NCBI GenBank assembly: GCA_024196135.1
Contig: JAMQCK010000032.1
Coordinates: 89,199-153,198, forward strand
Reading direction: 5' to 3'
Length of the DNA: 64,000 bases
Source of the DNA: Pleurotus ostreatus/Saccharomyces cerevisiae fusant
Taxonomy: Eukaryota; Opisthokonta
Shown: piece by piece, positions 22,011 to 33,541 of the stretch
How positions within the stretch are numbered: the first letter of the stretch is position 1
Layout of the letters: every line of letters starts with the position of its first letter
The notes under the pieces: model-generated
Told to the model about the DNA's origin: nothing
The model's input: only the letters and a program-made list of their open reading frames with translations
The model's database searches: none
Made by a program: the position numbers and the translations under genes

Positions 22011-24819
22011 TTGCCTTCGCTGTTGTCATCTCGTCCGAGCAACTTCCATCTATCCCAAGCCAAGCCCAAAACGACGACTTCCCTGTCGTACCTTGTCACT
22101 GACATCTTCCGTCAACGCTTGCGACCTCGGGATCCCGACTACGTGACGCCGTCGGGGTGTCGTAACCTGCTGTCCAGGGGCCTCGGGATTGGCACTCCTA
22201 AGGATACTTTCCTCAGGTTTGTCCATTTGATAACATGCATATTGCTCTTACTCATGAATGCGGTCTTCTGCATTCCAGAGCATCCATATGCAAGCCTGCA
22301 GCCCTAAGAACCCTGCCGACGAGGCGCTCGAAAGAGAGATGGAAGCATTCAGCAGCAATCATCAGCATATCCTGCTCGACCGTGCTCGCAATGGCCGGCG
22401 GACACGTCTGTGGACAGCCTCGTTCGAGGGAAACGATCGACCGGATTACGAGGACTTCATCGCGAGTTTGCAGATCCCATGTCTCAGCGCTTCGCGGGCA
22501 TCTTTCCTCCTGCATGACTTGAATGTGACTACATCGAATACCACGCCCCAGCGATTGAAGGAAATATTCCAGACGGGTCGGCACATGTGAGTAGTCGTTA
22601 ACGTCGGGTTGAAATCGTGACCGTCTGAACTTGTTGAAGCATCATCATCAACGGGGCAGGAACAGGCAAGACGCGACTACTCTTTGAGGGGCTGTCCACG
22701 CGTTGGGGTCTTTACCTGCCATGCGTGTCGAATACCTCCGTTCCAGGGTCCCTTGATTTGAACACAGGCCTCCTACAGCTTTCATCGTTATCCGCGCGCA
22801 AGGATGCTCCAAAGGCCCAGACGAGCGATCATGACTCCCGAAGCGCAGGGAACTCGCGGCGCATCTTCACGCAGATCCTGCTGTCCAGATTGACGCTCTT
22901 CGAGCTCTACCTTCGGCATGCTCCCCTCGATGACCCGAACGTACGGATGCGGTGGCTCAGATTCCAGCTGTTCCCTTCCGCTAAACTGTGTTACGACATG
23001 TTCGACGACTTCTTCAGAGCCATATCCGAACACGACGCAAGTATGGAATACCTCGAGGGTCGTATTCGCGATGCTATCTTCGGTATACGATCCTTACTTG
23101 GTCACGACGAGCCTATATACTGCGTCGTGGATGATGCTCAGCGTGCCCATCTGCAAAGCTTGGCAGGACCTGGACCTACCACGGCTTTGCGGCAGATGCT
23201 ATCTGTCTGGGAGAGTTTCGATGCGATGACGTTCGTGCTGGCGGGGCAGCCGTTTGACCTCTCCCATTTCCATAACTCAGGCGCCACGCCGTATCGGCTC
23301 TGGACCAACACTGGTTTCTTTGATGGGGACGAGGAGCAGCGTCGCTACGTGCGTCGCTACCTACCTCCCGATCTGCAATCGACTCAATCGACTGAGAGGC
23401 TTTTGAACAGAATTTGCTTATGGCTTCGAGGACGGTGAGAACAGTTCCTTTTCTAGTTTCGCTCGGAAAATGTGCTGACGATAATCCAGCTACCGTATAA
23501 CGACTTACTTCATCTATTGCCTTCTCACGGCTCGCTTCCAAAACCCTCATACGCTGCTGACATCCTATGTTCGCATGTACGCGGGTGTTCACCCTGGAGA
23601 TGGCCCTATCCACACAGACTATCGGTTGCGCAGCGATTACAATCGGTTGGTCTCTGGTCACTCTCGTTATGACCCAAGTCAGACGCTCCCTCGCGGTAAG
23701 TCGACATATATGTGCGTATACAATTGCTCATCTGTATCAGATGTCTATGCGTGGTCTTCGGCACAAACGGCCCTCCATCGAATGATTGCACTCGGTCAGG
23801 GCAGTGTACAGTTCACAGGAGATTGCTCTCGCCCGGTCTCCCATAACTTTGCCATCTATGCGGACGCAGATGGCTCTGAGGCCATCTTTTGCGAGCCTTG
23901 CATCATAATCCCACTCGCACGTCTCGTTTTCCACCGTTGGGGCCCTTCATACGGCTACCTCTGCACGTCCGTCGCCTCTGCCCTTCAAGATCCACCACAC
24001 GAGTCGCCCCTCCATCTTGCCTCGATCACTCTACTATTGCTCGCCCTCAAAGGCGATCGCAAGCTCTGCGACGTCTTCGCATTGGCGGGACCACTCCCGG
24101 AGTGGGCGCAGCAGACGTGCAAGCTTGTGCGCCTGTCGCGCTCGGAGGAGGGGAATGCACTGCATGTCGTTTCGTATGAGACGCCGTTTACTGGAGGCCG
24201 CGACCAGGATCCTTGGGCGACCGAATCGCCAGGCTGGCTGCAACACGATGCAGCGGAGCCCTTCTTCGTTGCGTCCGAGTGTAGTCGAGCGGACCTGCTC
24301 TTCGCCATCCAGCTCGCGGATGGTGACGTCCTCTACGTGGCGCTGAAGATCATGCTCAAGAACAAGCACGTCGATGCTCCCATCGAGAACATAGAGTCGT
24401 GCTTGGCGAGCTTGGATCCGGACCGCTTGTTCAAGGTATGGCCTGAGTCTACCCGCACTGACAACGAAGACATGCTGAGCTCGCTTTCGCAGGTGCCGAC
24501 CGGAGCAGGCCTTTCCCTGGATCTGCAGACGCCGATCGTTGGCTCGGGTGAGCCGCGCATGTTGCGCGCGTTCGCCACCTTCCCGGATGCGACCGATATC
24601 GGCAGTCTGCAGCAGGATACCTCCTCGCAGCCCAGAGCGGCGCTCAGAATGGACGTGCTCCAAAAGCTATCAGAGGATATCCCTTGGGATGCTACGCTGC
24701 GGCGAATATGTTCTGCGCTTATTGATCGTCGCAAGCAACTCATGGTTGGTGACGAATCAGTACGGGTGGATGCTGAGGGCACAATTCAGGACACGGAGTC
24801 AGAATCGTCAGATGACTGA
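22011..24819 (+). CDS. CRN/RHS-like P-loop NTPase, copy 4 (start unclear)
   Basis: From about 22090 onward this matches the family: FRQRLRPRDPDYVTPSGC, LLHDLNVTTSNTTPQRLKEI, Walker A IIINGAGTGKTRLLFEGLS, Walker B YCVVDDAQRAH, YVRRYLPPDL, the conserved GR/YRIT intron, the REase-like SRADLLFAIQLADG with YVALKIMLKN, and an acidic tail ending ESSDD. The frame upstream is open back to about 21931 but holds no ATG, and the header is shortened after GIG compared with copies 1 and 3, so the 5' end is either decayed or lies in an unseen upstream exon. The body shows no stop or frame shift. The nuclease-like module has KxM where copy 2 has QxK. Confidence 0.68.
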
Positions 24820-25104
24820 CGAGGGGCAAGAAGAAGTAGCGGAGTAGATGAAGATGGCAGGGCGAGGATATGCATGCCGAAGCGCGGGTAGAGGCTTACG
24901 CGTACGAAGGTACTACGTATTCTACGTTGTCGCACTAGTATTCTCAGCTTCGATTTGTGCATCTTCGTATCGTAATTTGCGAATTAAATGCCCTTGCGCT
25001 GGTCGCAGCTCAGCACGACTGGAGGACATGCTGATTCCGCTCGGCACTTGCCGGGGAAGCACCGGCGCGACGGCTATCCCTGCAAGTGGTTGTCTCGAAC
25101 CCTC

Positions 25105-27687
25105 ATGTTCTCTCCGATAAAGCACGAGGACGTTGACATGCAACCAGAAGGCCAAGATCCGCAAAGTCTCGACAGAGCCCTCGAAGACTACATCCACGAG
25201 TGCTCACTCAGGATTATCCCGGCGCTGTCTGCCTACGCCAACAGCAAGACCATGGCGTTTCCTGACTGGACAGCCGCCGTCGGCGACCTTGATGTGCCGA
25301 CTGACTATATGGAATTCATGCGGTCACTTCGCATTCCTTGCCTCCCCGATACCAATCCATCGCTGCTCCTTCACGAGCTCGGGTGCGAAAGCCATCCGGC
25401 GGCGGCTGCGTCGCGCCTATCCAGTATATTCCGTCCTGGCCAACATACGTAGGCGCGTATAGCTTCCGCATTTGCAAACACTCATACGCATCTGTCCAGC
25501 GCCTTCGTCAATAGCTCGTCGACGGGAAAGACACGGCTGCTATACGAGGGCTTATGCAAGCATTGGGGTCTCTATGTCTCTTGCAACGGCAAACCACCAC
25601 GTCTGAGCTCAGGCGATATACTCGCGGGTATTCAGCTTGCCGATCTTCAAGAATTGAGTGGCGTCGACGCCACTGACTCCGCCCGGGCCCAGATCTCTGA
25701 GACCAACGTCGAGCAAATGCATGACCTCTCTATTCGTGTACTCTTATCTCGACTCACGATCTTCAAACTATATCTGACGAGCCTCCCGGACGCGCGCGAT
25801 CTCAAACATCGCAAGCGCTGGCTTCTCCTTCAGATCGCACCGAGGCACATGGTGCTCGAAGATGTGTTCGACGGTCTCGCATCGCGGCTGAACATCCGCC
25901 ACACGACGCCGGGATACGTTCAACAGATGATTGAGGCTACTCTAGGCGAGATTCGCTCAATCCTCGGCATGAACGAGCCTTTCTTCTTCGTCGTCGATGA
26001 TGCACACGCCATTAGTGACCAGTTCTCCGAGGCTTTCGGCTCATCCACTTGTATACGAGAATTGACAAGACCCTGGGAGGGTTACGATGGTCTGACTATG
26101 GTTCTGAGTGGAGTTCCCTTTGACATGGCTCCCTTTCGCGATGCTTCGTATCGCCTGTGCGTGGACACGGGCTCTTTCTCTGATGTAGAGAATCAACGGC
26201 GGTATATACGACGTTACCTTCCTCCAAGGTTATGCGAGTCAGAGGATGGGCAGAAGCTGATCAACCGGATATGTTTATGGTTCAGAGGACGGTGTGTGCG
26301 GCCTCTCTTTCTGCGCGTCTTGGCTAATGGTCTGCAGATATCGCTTGACTGCCTTGTTTCTCACCTCTCTGCTCATGGGACGCCTTCTATTCCCCCATAC
26401 CTTGCTTTCTGCGTTCATCGCGGTTAATGCGCGGGTCGAGCCCGACGACTCCCCGCTCATCAGGGATGGACTCGTTCGTGCTGGGCACGAGAGGCTTGTT
26501 CATGGGCTTGGGGTCTACGATCCTATCACATACCTCAACAACGGTGAATAACCTCCAAGGGCGCAGCGAAACTGCTCTGACGGGTCCCCCAGATATCGAA
26601 GCTTGGTTTACTGCGCATATGGTGCTGCATAGGATGATCGTATTTGGCGAAGAAGGCTTCGAGTCGACGACAGATTGCTTGCATCTCGTGACTTGTTGTC
26701 TCGGCGCCTTTAACAATGCGGAAGGCTCGCAGGTCGTTGTCGACGAACCAATGTACATTTTCCCGCTCGCCGACATCTTCTTCCGGGCAGGCATAGGGTC
26801 CGCCTACGGGTTCCTCGCGAAGACAGCTTCATCCGTGCTTCTCTCCCCTCCGCTGCACAACTCGATCCACCTTTCATTCCTTACCCTTCTGCTCCTCGCA
26901 CTTAAGGGCAACCGTCGCCTTTCCGACCTTTTCCTGACCAACGACCTCGACACCCTGCCATGCGCATATAAGTCGTGCAAGCTCGTTCGCGTGACGCGGG
27001 AGGAAAGCGACGGGAAATTACGCGCCACGCCCTTCATCACCGGGTTCCCGGAGACGGAGTGCGACGAGAGATGGGCAACGGAGTCTCCAGACTGGCTGCA
27101 ACACGCCGCGCCAGAGCCCTTCTGCGCTGCGAAGCTGTTCAGTCACGCTGACCTCCTTTTCGTCGTTCAGCTGGCGGACGGCAGCCTGCTCCCCGTCGCC
27201 CTGAAGATCATCCTTAAGAACGCTCAGATCTCCGTCTTGACGACGGAAATTGAAGAGCATCTGGCGCGCTCGATGTACGAGCGCATTTTCAAGGTATGTC
27301 GGACCCCGAACGCTAGAATCTCGCGCAATGCTGAATCTTCCACAGAAGGTCGATCACATAGACGTTCGGCAGAGCATATTCGCCTCCAATACACCAGGAG
27401 TTGCAGGCGATTTGGTCGTGCGACCAATGCTACGAGCATTCGCAACTTACCCGGACGCGACTTACATCGACCGGCGGCCCGACAACTCCTCGCAGCCCAT
27501 CGCTGCCCTCAATGTCAGTCTTTTGCAAGGGATTGCAGCTGATATCCCATATGACAGCGTCCTGAACCGGCTATACGCAGCGCTTATGGTACCGCGAAAG
27601 CAGCGCCTCGTAGGCGACGATTCTTTGCAGGTGGATGAGTCGGTTGAAAGTTATCGTGCGCGTGTACCGTACACACATAAATCGTGA
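25105..27687 (+). CDS. CRN/RHS-like P-loop NTPase, copy 5 (header lost, altered Walker A)
   Basis: Start chosen at ATG 25105 (MFSPIKHEDVDMQPEG); ATG 25138 is possible. The first exon corresponds to exon 2 of other copies, so the DPDYVTPxGC header exon is absent. Seen: LLLHELGCESHPAAA, the P-loop position as VNSSSTGKTRLLYEGL (two glycines replaced by serine), Walker B FFVVDDAHAI, YIRRYLPPRL, the GR/YRLT intron, SHADLLFVVQLADG with PVALKIILKN, and a tail FATYPDATYIDRRPD. Open throughout, so it may still be expressed, but nucleotide binding and nuclease function are both questionable. Same strand as copy 4, with under 300 bp between their coding parts, suggesting a tandem pair. Confidence 0.7.
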
Positions 27688-28149
27688 GGTCTGAGATGTC
27701 TCTGTCGTGGTCGTATCCGTGTCGCACCCTCTATACGAGGTGAACGTACTGTAGTTGTACGCAACTTGGTCGGTGGGTCCGAGTCGGTGCTGGTCCGCCA
27801 TTCCGTACAGCGTTGAACAGCTGATCACCAGACGCCAGTCTTTGCGACACGCAAGACGCAGAGTAGATCACTCATAGGATGGCGTGTCCTGATAGATGGC
27901 ATCGTCCGGCCAAAGATGAGGGTAAGAGCAGAAGAGCACCGGCAGATGCCGGGAAGGGCTTTGCCACGTGCAGAGCGGGGAACAATGGCAATGACGCATT
28001 TGGCAACCATCTATGACGCACTGACGTCACTGAACGCGCACAAAACCAGCGCGCGTCCTCCACGGCGACACCTTGAACGCTACCACTATCTTTGCGCACA
28101 GAGCCCTCGACTGCGAGCTTCGTCAACGAGCACCGCGACCGCATCCGCC
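27688..28149. other. Intergenic, copy 5 to the one-TM protein gene
   Basis: About 460 bp with no convincing gene. An open frame in phase with the downstream gene begins at 27916, but its predicted residues look non-coding until the ATG at 28150. Confidence 0.4.
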
Positions 28150-28749
28150 ATGTCCTCCCCGTCATCATCCAAGAAGAACCTGCCCCCAAAGCGTCAGGCG
28201 CCCGCGATGCGGCCGGTCAAGCCGCCGCTCTCGACGGTGTCCTTCTCGAACTTCATCTACGTCCTCGTCGCGCTCCTCGCGCTCACGGCGGCCTACTTCT
28301 CCTACAGGACGTTGCAGATCAAGACTGAAGTGCGTGCCAACGCTTCCCTGCCATCTCAGACGACCGGACTAACCGCCTCACCCGCCCAGGTCGGCGGCTG
28401 GTGGAACCTCGCCCTAGGCAAACGACCGAACTACATGGCGCCCCCAGAGGGCAGGCATCCCGACAAGATCGGCAAACACGCCAACGACGAGACCGTCGAG
28501 TCCCGCATCGAGGCGCTGGCAGAGGCCCTCGGCATCAAGTCGAACGACCTCGCGTCCGCGATCGCCGTCGCCGTGAAGGAGTACGTGCCCCCCGCCAGCC
28601 TGTCCTCGATTGCGTCGTCACAGACGGGGGATGCGGTGGAGGCTATGATCACGGAGACGCCGGAGAAGGGGCAAGGGCAGGCGGCAGGGCAGCCGAAGAA
28701 GGGCGAGGCGGGGTGGATGGATACGTTGGTGGGACTGGACGAGCCGTGA
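28150..28749 (+). CDS. Small single-pass membrane protein, function unknown
   Basis: Start ATG 28150 (MSSPSSSKKNLPPKRQAP), chosen because the in-phase frame upstream has no coding look. A basic, Pro-rich N-terminal tail of about 30 residues precedes one hydrophobic segment (NFIYVLVALLALTAAYF), followed by SYRTLQIK. A 60-nt GT-AG intron (28330-28389) is likely; keeping it would also stay in frame. The rest is soluble: GKRPNYMAPPEG, an amphipathic region with EALAEALGIKSNDLASAIA, and a Gly/Gln/Lys-rich end. The layout fits a tail facing the cytosol and a lumenal or intermembrane domain, but this is inferred. I do not recognise the family. Confidence 0.62.
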   Translation: MSSPSSSKKNLPPKRQAPAMRPVKPPLSTVSFSNFIYVLVALLALTAAYFSYRTLQIKTEVRANASLPSQTTGLTASPAQVGGWWNLALGKRPNYMAPPEGRHPDKIGKHANDETVESRIEALAEALGIKSNDLASAIAVAVKEYVPPASLSSIASSQTGDAVEAMITETPEKGQGQAAGQPKKGEAGWMDTLVGLDEP

Positions 28750-28819
28750 AGCATATACCGTGAATGCATAGCATGGACAATAACCATGCAATTTCGTATA
28801 CTACAAACATACACACTTG

Positions 28820-30069
28820 TCAGCGCACTGCGTTGAATCGCTGACGCTCTTCCTGCTCGCGCCGGATATCTTCTTGCTCTAACCGTGCATTGAGCGCGGC
28901 GTGGATTTGCAACGCGCACTTTTCTGCGTCCTATGACAGCGGTCAGACCAGGTAGCAGCAACATCAACATGATCAACGTACGTTCAGCAACCTGTCCATA
29001 TCTCCCAACGGCACCTCCCCCGCGCCCAGCAGTCTAAACGCCTGCAATCTCGGACCCTCGTCGAACGAGAACGCCGCAAAGCACCGCATCGGTGCACTCA
29101 GCTCCTCTTGAGGGCTAGCGTCGATGAAATAAGCAGGCGATGGAGGCATCTATCGTCTCTTGATCAGCCACTGAACCTTTTCTCCCAACCTAACCCAACG
29201 CACCAAGTTCAACGTCACGCCCACCGGCCAGCGCTCCCTGCCGCTCAGCACCTCGCCCTCCTCCCAGTAATCCAGCAACTCAAAGTCGGCCGCCGCGCGC
29301 CCCGCCTCCCGCGTGTCGAATGCGCTCGCGGCGGGCCCGTCGACGTCCATATCGCCCGCGCCCGCGCCCTGCGCCGCGTTCTTGCCCTTCGCGCCCGATG
29401 TGCCGGACGCAGCGCGGTACTCCACCGCGCGCGTCCGCGGCACGCGCGTATCCCACAGCGCCGCGCGCGCGGCCATGAAGAGCGCGTCGGGGACGCTGCC
29501 CGCGGCGGCGAGGACGACGCAGTCGAGCGCGAGGAGCCAGGCCTTTTTGGCGGGGATGATGGTGAGGGAGGCGGGGAGGAGGGAGGGGTGCGCGAAGGTG
29601 GTGTCAAGTAGGGAGGTGAGATCGGCTTGGAGATCATCGAGCGCAGGTGCGGTGAGTTGTGGGTAGGCCTGAGGAGAGCTGTCTGGGTGTTAGTTAGTTC
29701 CGGCTGAAAAGGGCGGGGTACAGATGTAGGAGCAGTAAGATGAGGGTGTATACACGAAGGGGGAGGTGGTGATCAAGATCAACAGAGAAAGGCTCACCAA
29801 GTCACCGAGCACACCACGCCCTGCCGCTCGCCGTCCGCAACATCCACAACCTCTAGCTTCGTCGCCGCCCACACCTCCGTGCCGCCGCTCCCATCCTTCC
29901 CCGCGCCAATCGTCAGCCTCGCGCTCCCGCTCGCCAGCGGCGCGACGCCCGTCTCCAGCTGAACGTCGCGGAACTCGTGCAGCGCGCGTCCATCTAGGCG
30001 CGTCGACGGGTCGAGGAGGATGCCCGCCTGGATGAACGACTTCTCCGCCTTGGAGATCGGGGCGGCCAT
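28820..30069 (-). CDS. rrp42: Exosome complex component Rrp42
   Basis: RNase PH-like ring subunit of the RNA exosome. Start at 30069 (MAAPISKAEKSFIQAG). Signature blocks: DPSTRLDGRALHEFRDVQLE, GVAPLASGSARLTIG and GGTEVWAATKLEV in exon 1; then LDLQ-type helices, AWLLALDCVVLAAAGSVPDA, FMAARAALWDTRVPRTR, and late LNLMPPSPAYFIDASPQEE joining to MRCFAAFSFDEGP. It ends EERQRFNAVR at 28822. There are four or more exons. An Ala/Gly-rich insert (about 29330-29400) is longer than in yeast. Eukaryotic Rrp42 is structural rather than catalytic, acting in 3'-to-5' RNA processing in nucleus and cytosol. Its upstream neighbour is the 3' end of copy 6. Confidence 0.9.
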
Positions 30070-30422
30070 GTAGATTTTGAGCTCTCAGTCGTGTGCTTTC
30101 GGGGAGAAGGTGTACGAATGGGAGTGAGCAGCCTCAAATGTCAAGTCAAAGGTGAGTGTCGCGCAGGAAAACAAGGAATTCCCGATCTGGAAGTATTGTC
30201 GGGGACCAAACCTCTGCGGCAATTGCCGGCCTTCTTGCTCTCCCGCGTTGACGAGCCACAAATTGCAAGACACGAGTGAGGACCATATAGGCCCCTCTTC
30301 TGTGCCTCAGCACACTGCTAACTTCTTCCTTCCGATAAACGCCTACAGTCATTGGGGGATGACGCATACAGGTAATTGCATGGATGTACTATGCGACTAG
30401 CCCTGCTCGAAATCCTTCTTAC
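30070..30422. other. Intergenic, rrp42 promoter and 3' flank of copy 6
   Basis: About 350 bp upstream of rrp42. I see no gene, TATA box or repeat. It must contain the rrp42 promoter by position. Confidence 0.4.
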
Positions 30423-33223
30423 TCACTCCTCTGCCTCGAAGCTGATGGGCGCGTCCCCAAAGAGCCGGTCCTTGCGACGGCGAATGAGTGCAGCGTCCAC
30501 TCGGGACAATATACTGTCGTAAGGGATGCTTTCCGATAAGTTTTGCAGCACGTCCATCTTGAGGGTCGCCATCAGCTGTGACGAACTATCGTGTCGCAGG
30601 ATACGAATGTCGGTCGCATCTGGGAAGGTCGCAAATACACGTAGCACGGAAGGCGCCCCTGATCCCTCCACTGGGGTGGTCAGATCAAGCGTTGGGCACG
30701 TTGCGCTATCCAGCGCATCCTTCACCTGTACAATACACCTCAGTCCGCGAATCAGATGATTCCAGGGAAGTGAACTCGTACATTGAATAGATGCGCTGTA
30801 TCCAAGTTCTCTAGGACGCGCTGGATGGAATCGACAGGCACGTCAACAAAGCGATTCTTGAGCAAAATCGTTAGCGCAACACGCCCGACCGTCCGTGAGC
30901 TGGACCGCAAACAGCAGATCAGCGTGGCTGAAGTCTGATGCAATGCAGAAAGGCTCCGGCGCTAGGTTCTCCAGCCATTCCGGCGATTCGATTGTCCAAG
31001 GGCCTCCAGAGTTCTGGGCAGGAAAAGAGGTAGTGTACGGGACAGCGCGTAGCTCGCGCCCGTTGACAGAACGCGTAAGGCGGACAAGCTTGCACACCTG
31101 CTCAGCCCACTGAGGCGCGGGGTCTGGGAACGAGAGTATGTCGCATAGCCGCATGTGTCCTTGCAAGGCAAGAAGCAGTAGAGGGACGGCTGCGATGTGA
31201 AACGACTTGTGGACGGGCTGATGGCGTAGTCCGGACGCAGCAGAGCTGCTCAGGAAGCCGTATGTGGGACCCCAGCGGTGAAATAATACGTCCGCGACGG
31301 GAAAGACAAAGAGCGGTTCGTTGACGACAACTTCACTCGGGTCGGGTCGCGTGAATCTTGCAAATTCGAGCGAGACCAGATGTACGCAATCCTCCGCAAA
31401 GTGAACGGCGTCTTGTCCCAGCGTCATTAATCGATTTAGGGCTGTCTGCGCAGAGGACCACGCCTGCAGATCTGGAAAAGATGAGCGGATGGACATGTCG
31501 ACGATTGGATGCCTACCTTGAGAGAGAATTTGGGCTGGATCGTACCGACCGATGGCTCCCACCACAAAACTGGACTCCTCCCTCGCTGCGACGCTCGTAC
31601 GACGGGGACCATCCGCGGGCTCCACCTTGGCGTACACTCCCACGTAGGTGTCCAACAGGGTATGCGGATAACGATAGCCGGCAGCCAGTAAGCAATGGAC
31701 GAAGAGGGTCGTAATGCGATACCTGGAGGCACTGAGCTTGATACCGCATGAGTCAGGCAGTGTATCACGCTTACCGGCCTCGCAGCCAGAGACAGATACG
31801 ACGCAGGAGCATCTCCCCGCACTTCGACGAGGTCAATTGAGGAGGGAGATACCGCCGCACGTAATTTGACTGTTCGTCGGGGTCATCGAAAGAGCCCGTG
31901 TCCGTGCAGAAGTCATAACCCAGCGCATCGACATGGTCCAAAGGCATCCCCAATGGGCGGCCGGCCAGTATTAAAGTAAGACCTTCGTGGCGACCCCAAG
32001 CCCATGCCATCTCCCGCAGAGCGCTCGAGCTACCGAAATGCTCGGGGTACGTGTCGCAGGGGTCCTGAACATCATCGACAACACAAAAGATCGGCTCGTC
32101 AACACCGAGCTTGGATCGTATCTTGAGGAGGGTATCCGCGATTCGACCTTCGAGGTAGGGCAAGCTGCAGTCAAGGACACTGATGCGAACTGAGAGTAGC
32201 TTGAATATATCCCTTTTCACCAAAGGTACGGGAGCGAGCTGTAGGGCCAGCCAACGAATGCGAGCATTTGCGTCGTTCGGATAGGGGGCACTGTCCAGGA
32301 ATATTTGGAACACCGTGAGCCTGGCAAGAAGGACCTGCAGAAAGACACGTCGAGCGAGATGGGTATTACGAGCGACAGCGGCTGCAATCGCAAGACCTGT
32401 GGCCTTCTTCGTCCACTGCATGGAATGCAGTCCTGCTGAGATAGCCTCTTGCAGGTCAAACGATCCCGGAGAAACAGATTCCATAAGAGCCGCAGGTACA
32501 AGCCCCAGTTTCTTGAGAGGCCCTCAAGCAGCAGGCGGGTTTTTCCCGTACCCGCGCCGTTTAGGAAGATGCTGGGAAAGGCTAGTATTTTCGACCATGC
32601 TAGTTGAGATGTGACTTACGTATGACGGTTCGGCTTGAAGAGGTTCTTCAAACGTTGCATCGTGGTCTGCGCATCGGATGGAGGCCACAAATCATGCAAA
32701 ACGAGGCAAGGTGTAGAATCATCCACGCGAGGGATATGAAGCGAAGTGATGAAATTCGCGTACTCGCCTGGACATTCAGCTGGAGTTGTCCACGTCGGTA
32801 GCCGCATGTCCCTCTTGACGTATTGGAGGAGGATGTTCTGGAAATCGCGTATGAATTCCTCGATAACGCGGTCTACAGCGTGGTCGGCCAAGATCTGGGG
32901 CCTGTACGACCGCAACACCGTGTCCTCGAATCGCAGAAGATCTGGCAGGGGCTGGCAGCAAGCCCTTCTGCGGCTTTTTAGAACTCACCAGAGGAGACAA
33001 TGAGATCGCAATCCTTCTTGCTAATAGCTTCATTGACAAGCAAGGCGATGTCGGGTCGTCGGCACAGAAGTGAACGGCAGCCTTGCGACGTCACATAATC
33101 GGGATCCATAGGTTGCATGCGCCACCGGAAGAGGATAGACAATAATCGGGATAGTACATCAGCAGAGTCAAGCCTCTCTTCGAAGGCGATAACCAGGGTT
33201 TCTTGAACCTCGTCGACCAACAT
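30423..33223 (-). pseudogene. CRN/RHS-like P-loop NTPase, copy 6 (two frameshifts)
   Basis: Closest relative of copy 3, on the opposite strand. ATG at 33223 (MLVDEVQETLVIAFEERL), header RMQPMDPDYVTSQGC, LVLHDLWPPSDAQ block, Walker A FLNGAGTGKTRLLLEGLS, Walker B FCVVDDVQDP, YVRRYLPPQL, intron at CLWLRGR, and tail FATFPDATDIRILRHD. Compared with copy 3 one base is missing just after GLYL (near 32483-32496), and five bases are missing between DGRA and VALTILLKN (near 30880). Each shifts the frame inside an otherwise conserved exon, so the gene probably makes no full product. Sequence errors could mimic this, but two independent events make decay more likely. Confidence 0.75.
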
Positions 33224-33541
33224 GCATATGATGGTTCGGGACAGGATGCCACGCAGGAGTCCTAATATGGTTCGCCTGTTGTTTTGTGAACGCTACAAGT
33301 TCGACGCCACCTAAGCATGCTGACGACGACGATATGAGGCCCCGGTGCTCGTCATGCTGCCCTTCCTCGCGTCGACCTAACAGGTGCTATGTAGCGCAGA
33401 GTTCCTTGAAAACAATCCTTGCATCCGACGTGAATAAATATACGCATTCGTAGAGTATGCCTAGTTTACAAGGAAGCCATGCTTCCGTGAGTGTACAATC
33501 TGGATGCCGCAGTCCTTTGAACGCAGCGCTGGTAGTTTCCT
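33224..33541. other. Intergenic, copy 6 promoter and AASS 3' flank
   Basis: About 320 bp, AT-richer than the coding flanks. I see no gene or repeat. Confidence 0.4.

Noticed and set aside
24848..25120. Frame with a hydrophobic stretch and SYRNLRIK, resembling SYRTLQIK of the one-TM protein at 28.2 kb
   Set aside because: Six of eight residues match but similarity does not extend to either side; DNA similarity is weak, so likely chance. Worth only a quick alignment.
27916..28149. N-terminal extension of the one-TM protein
   Set aside because: In frame and open, but residue composition is random-like; the ATG at 28150 begins the typical basic tail.
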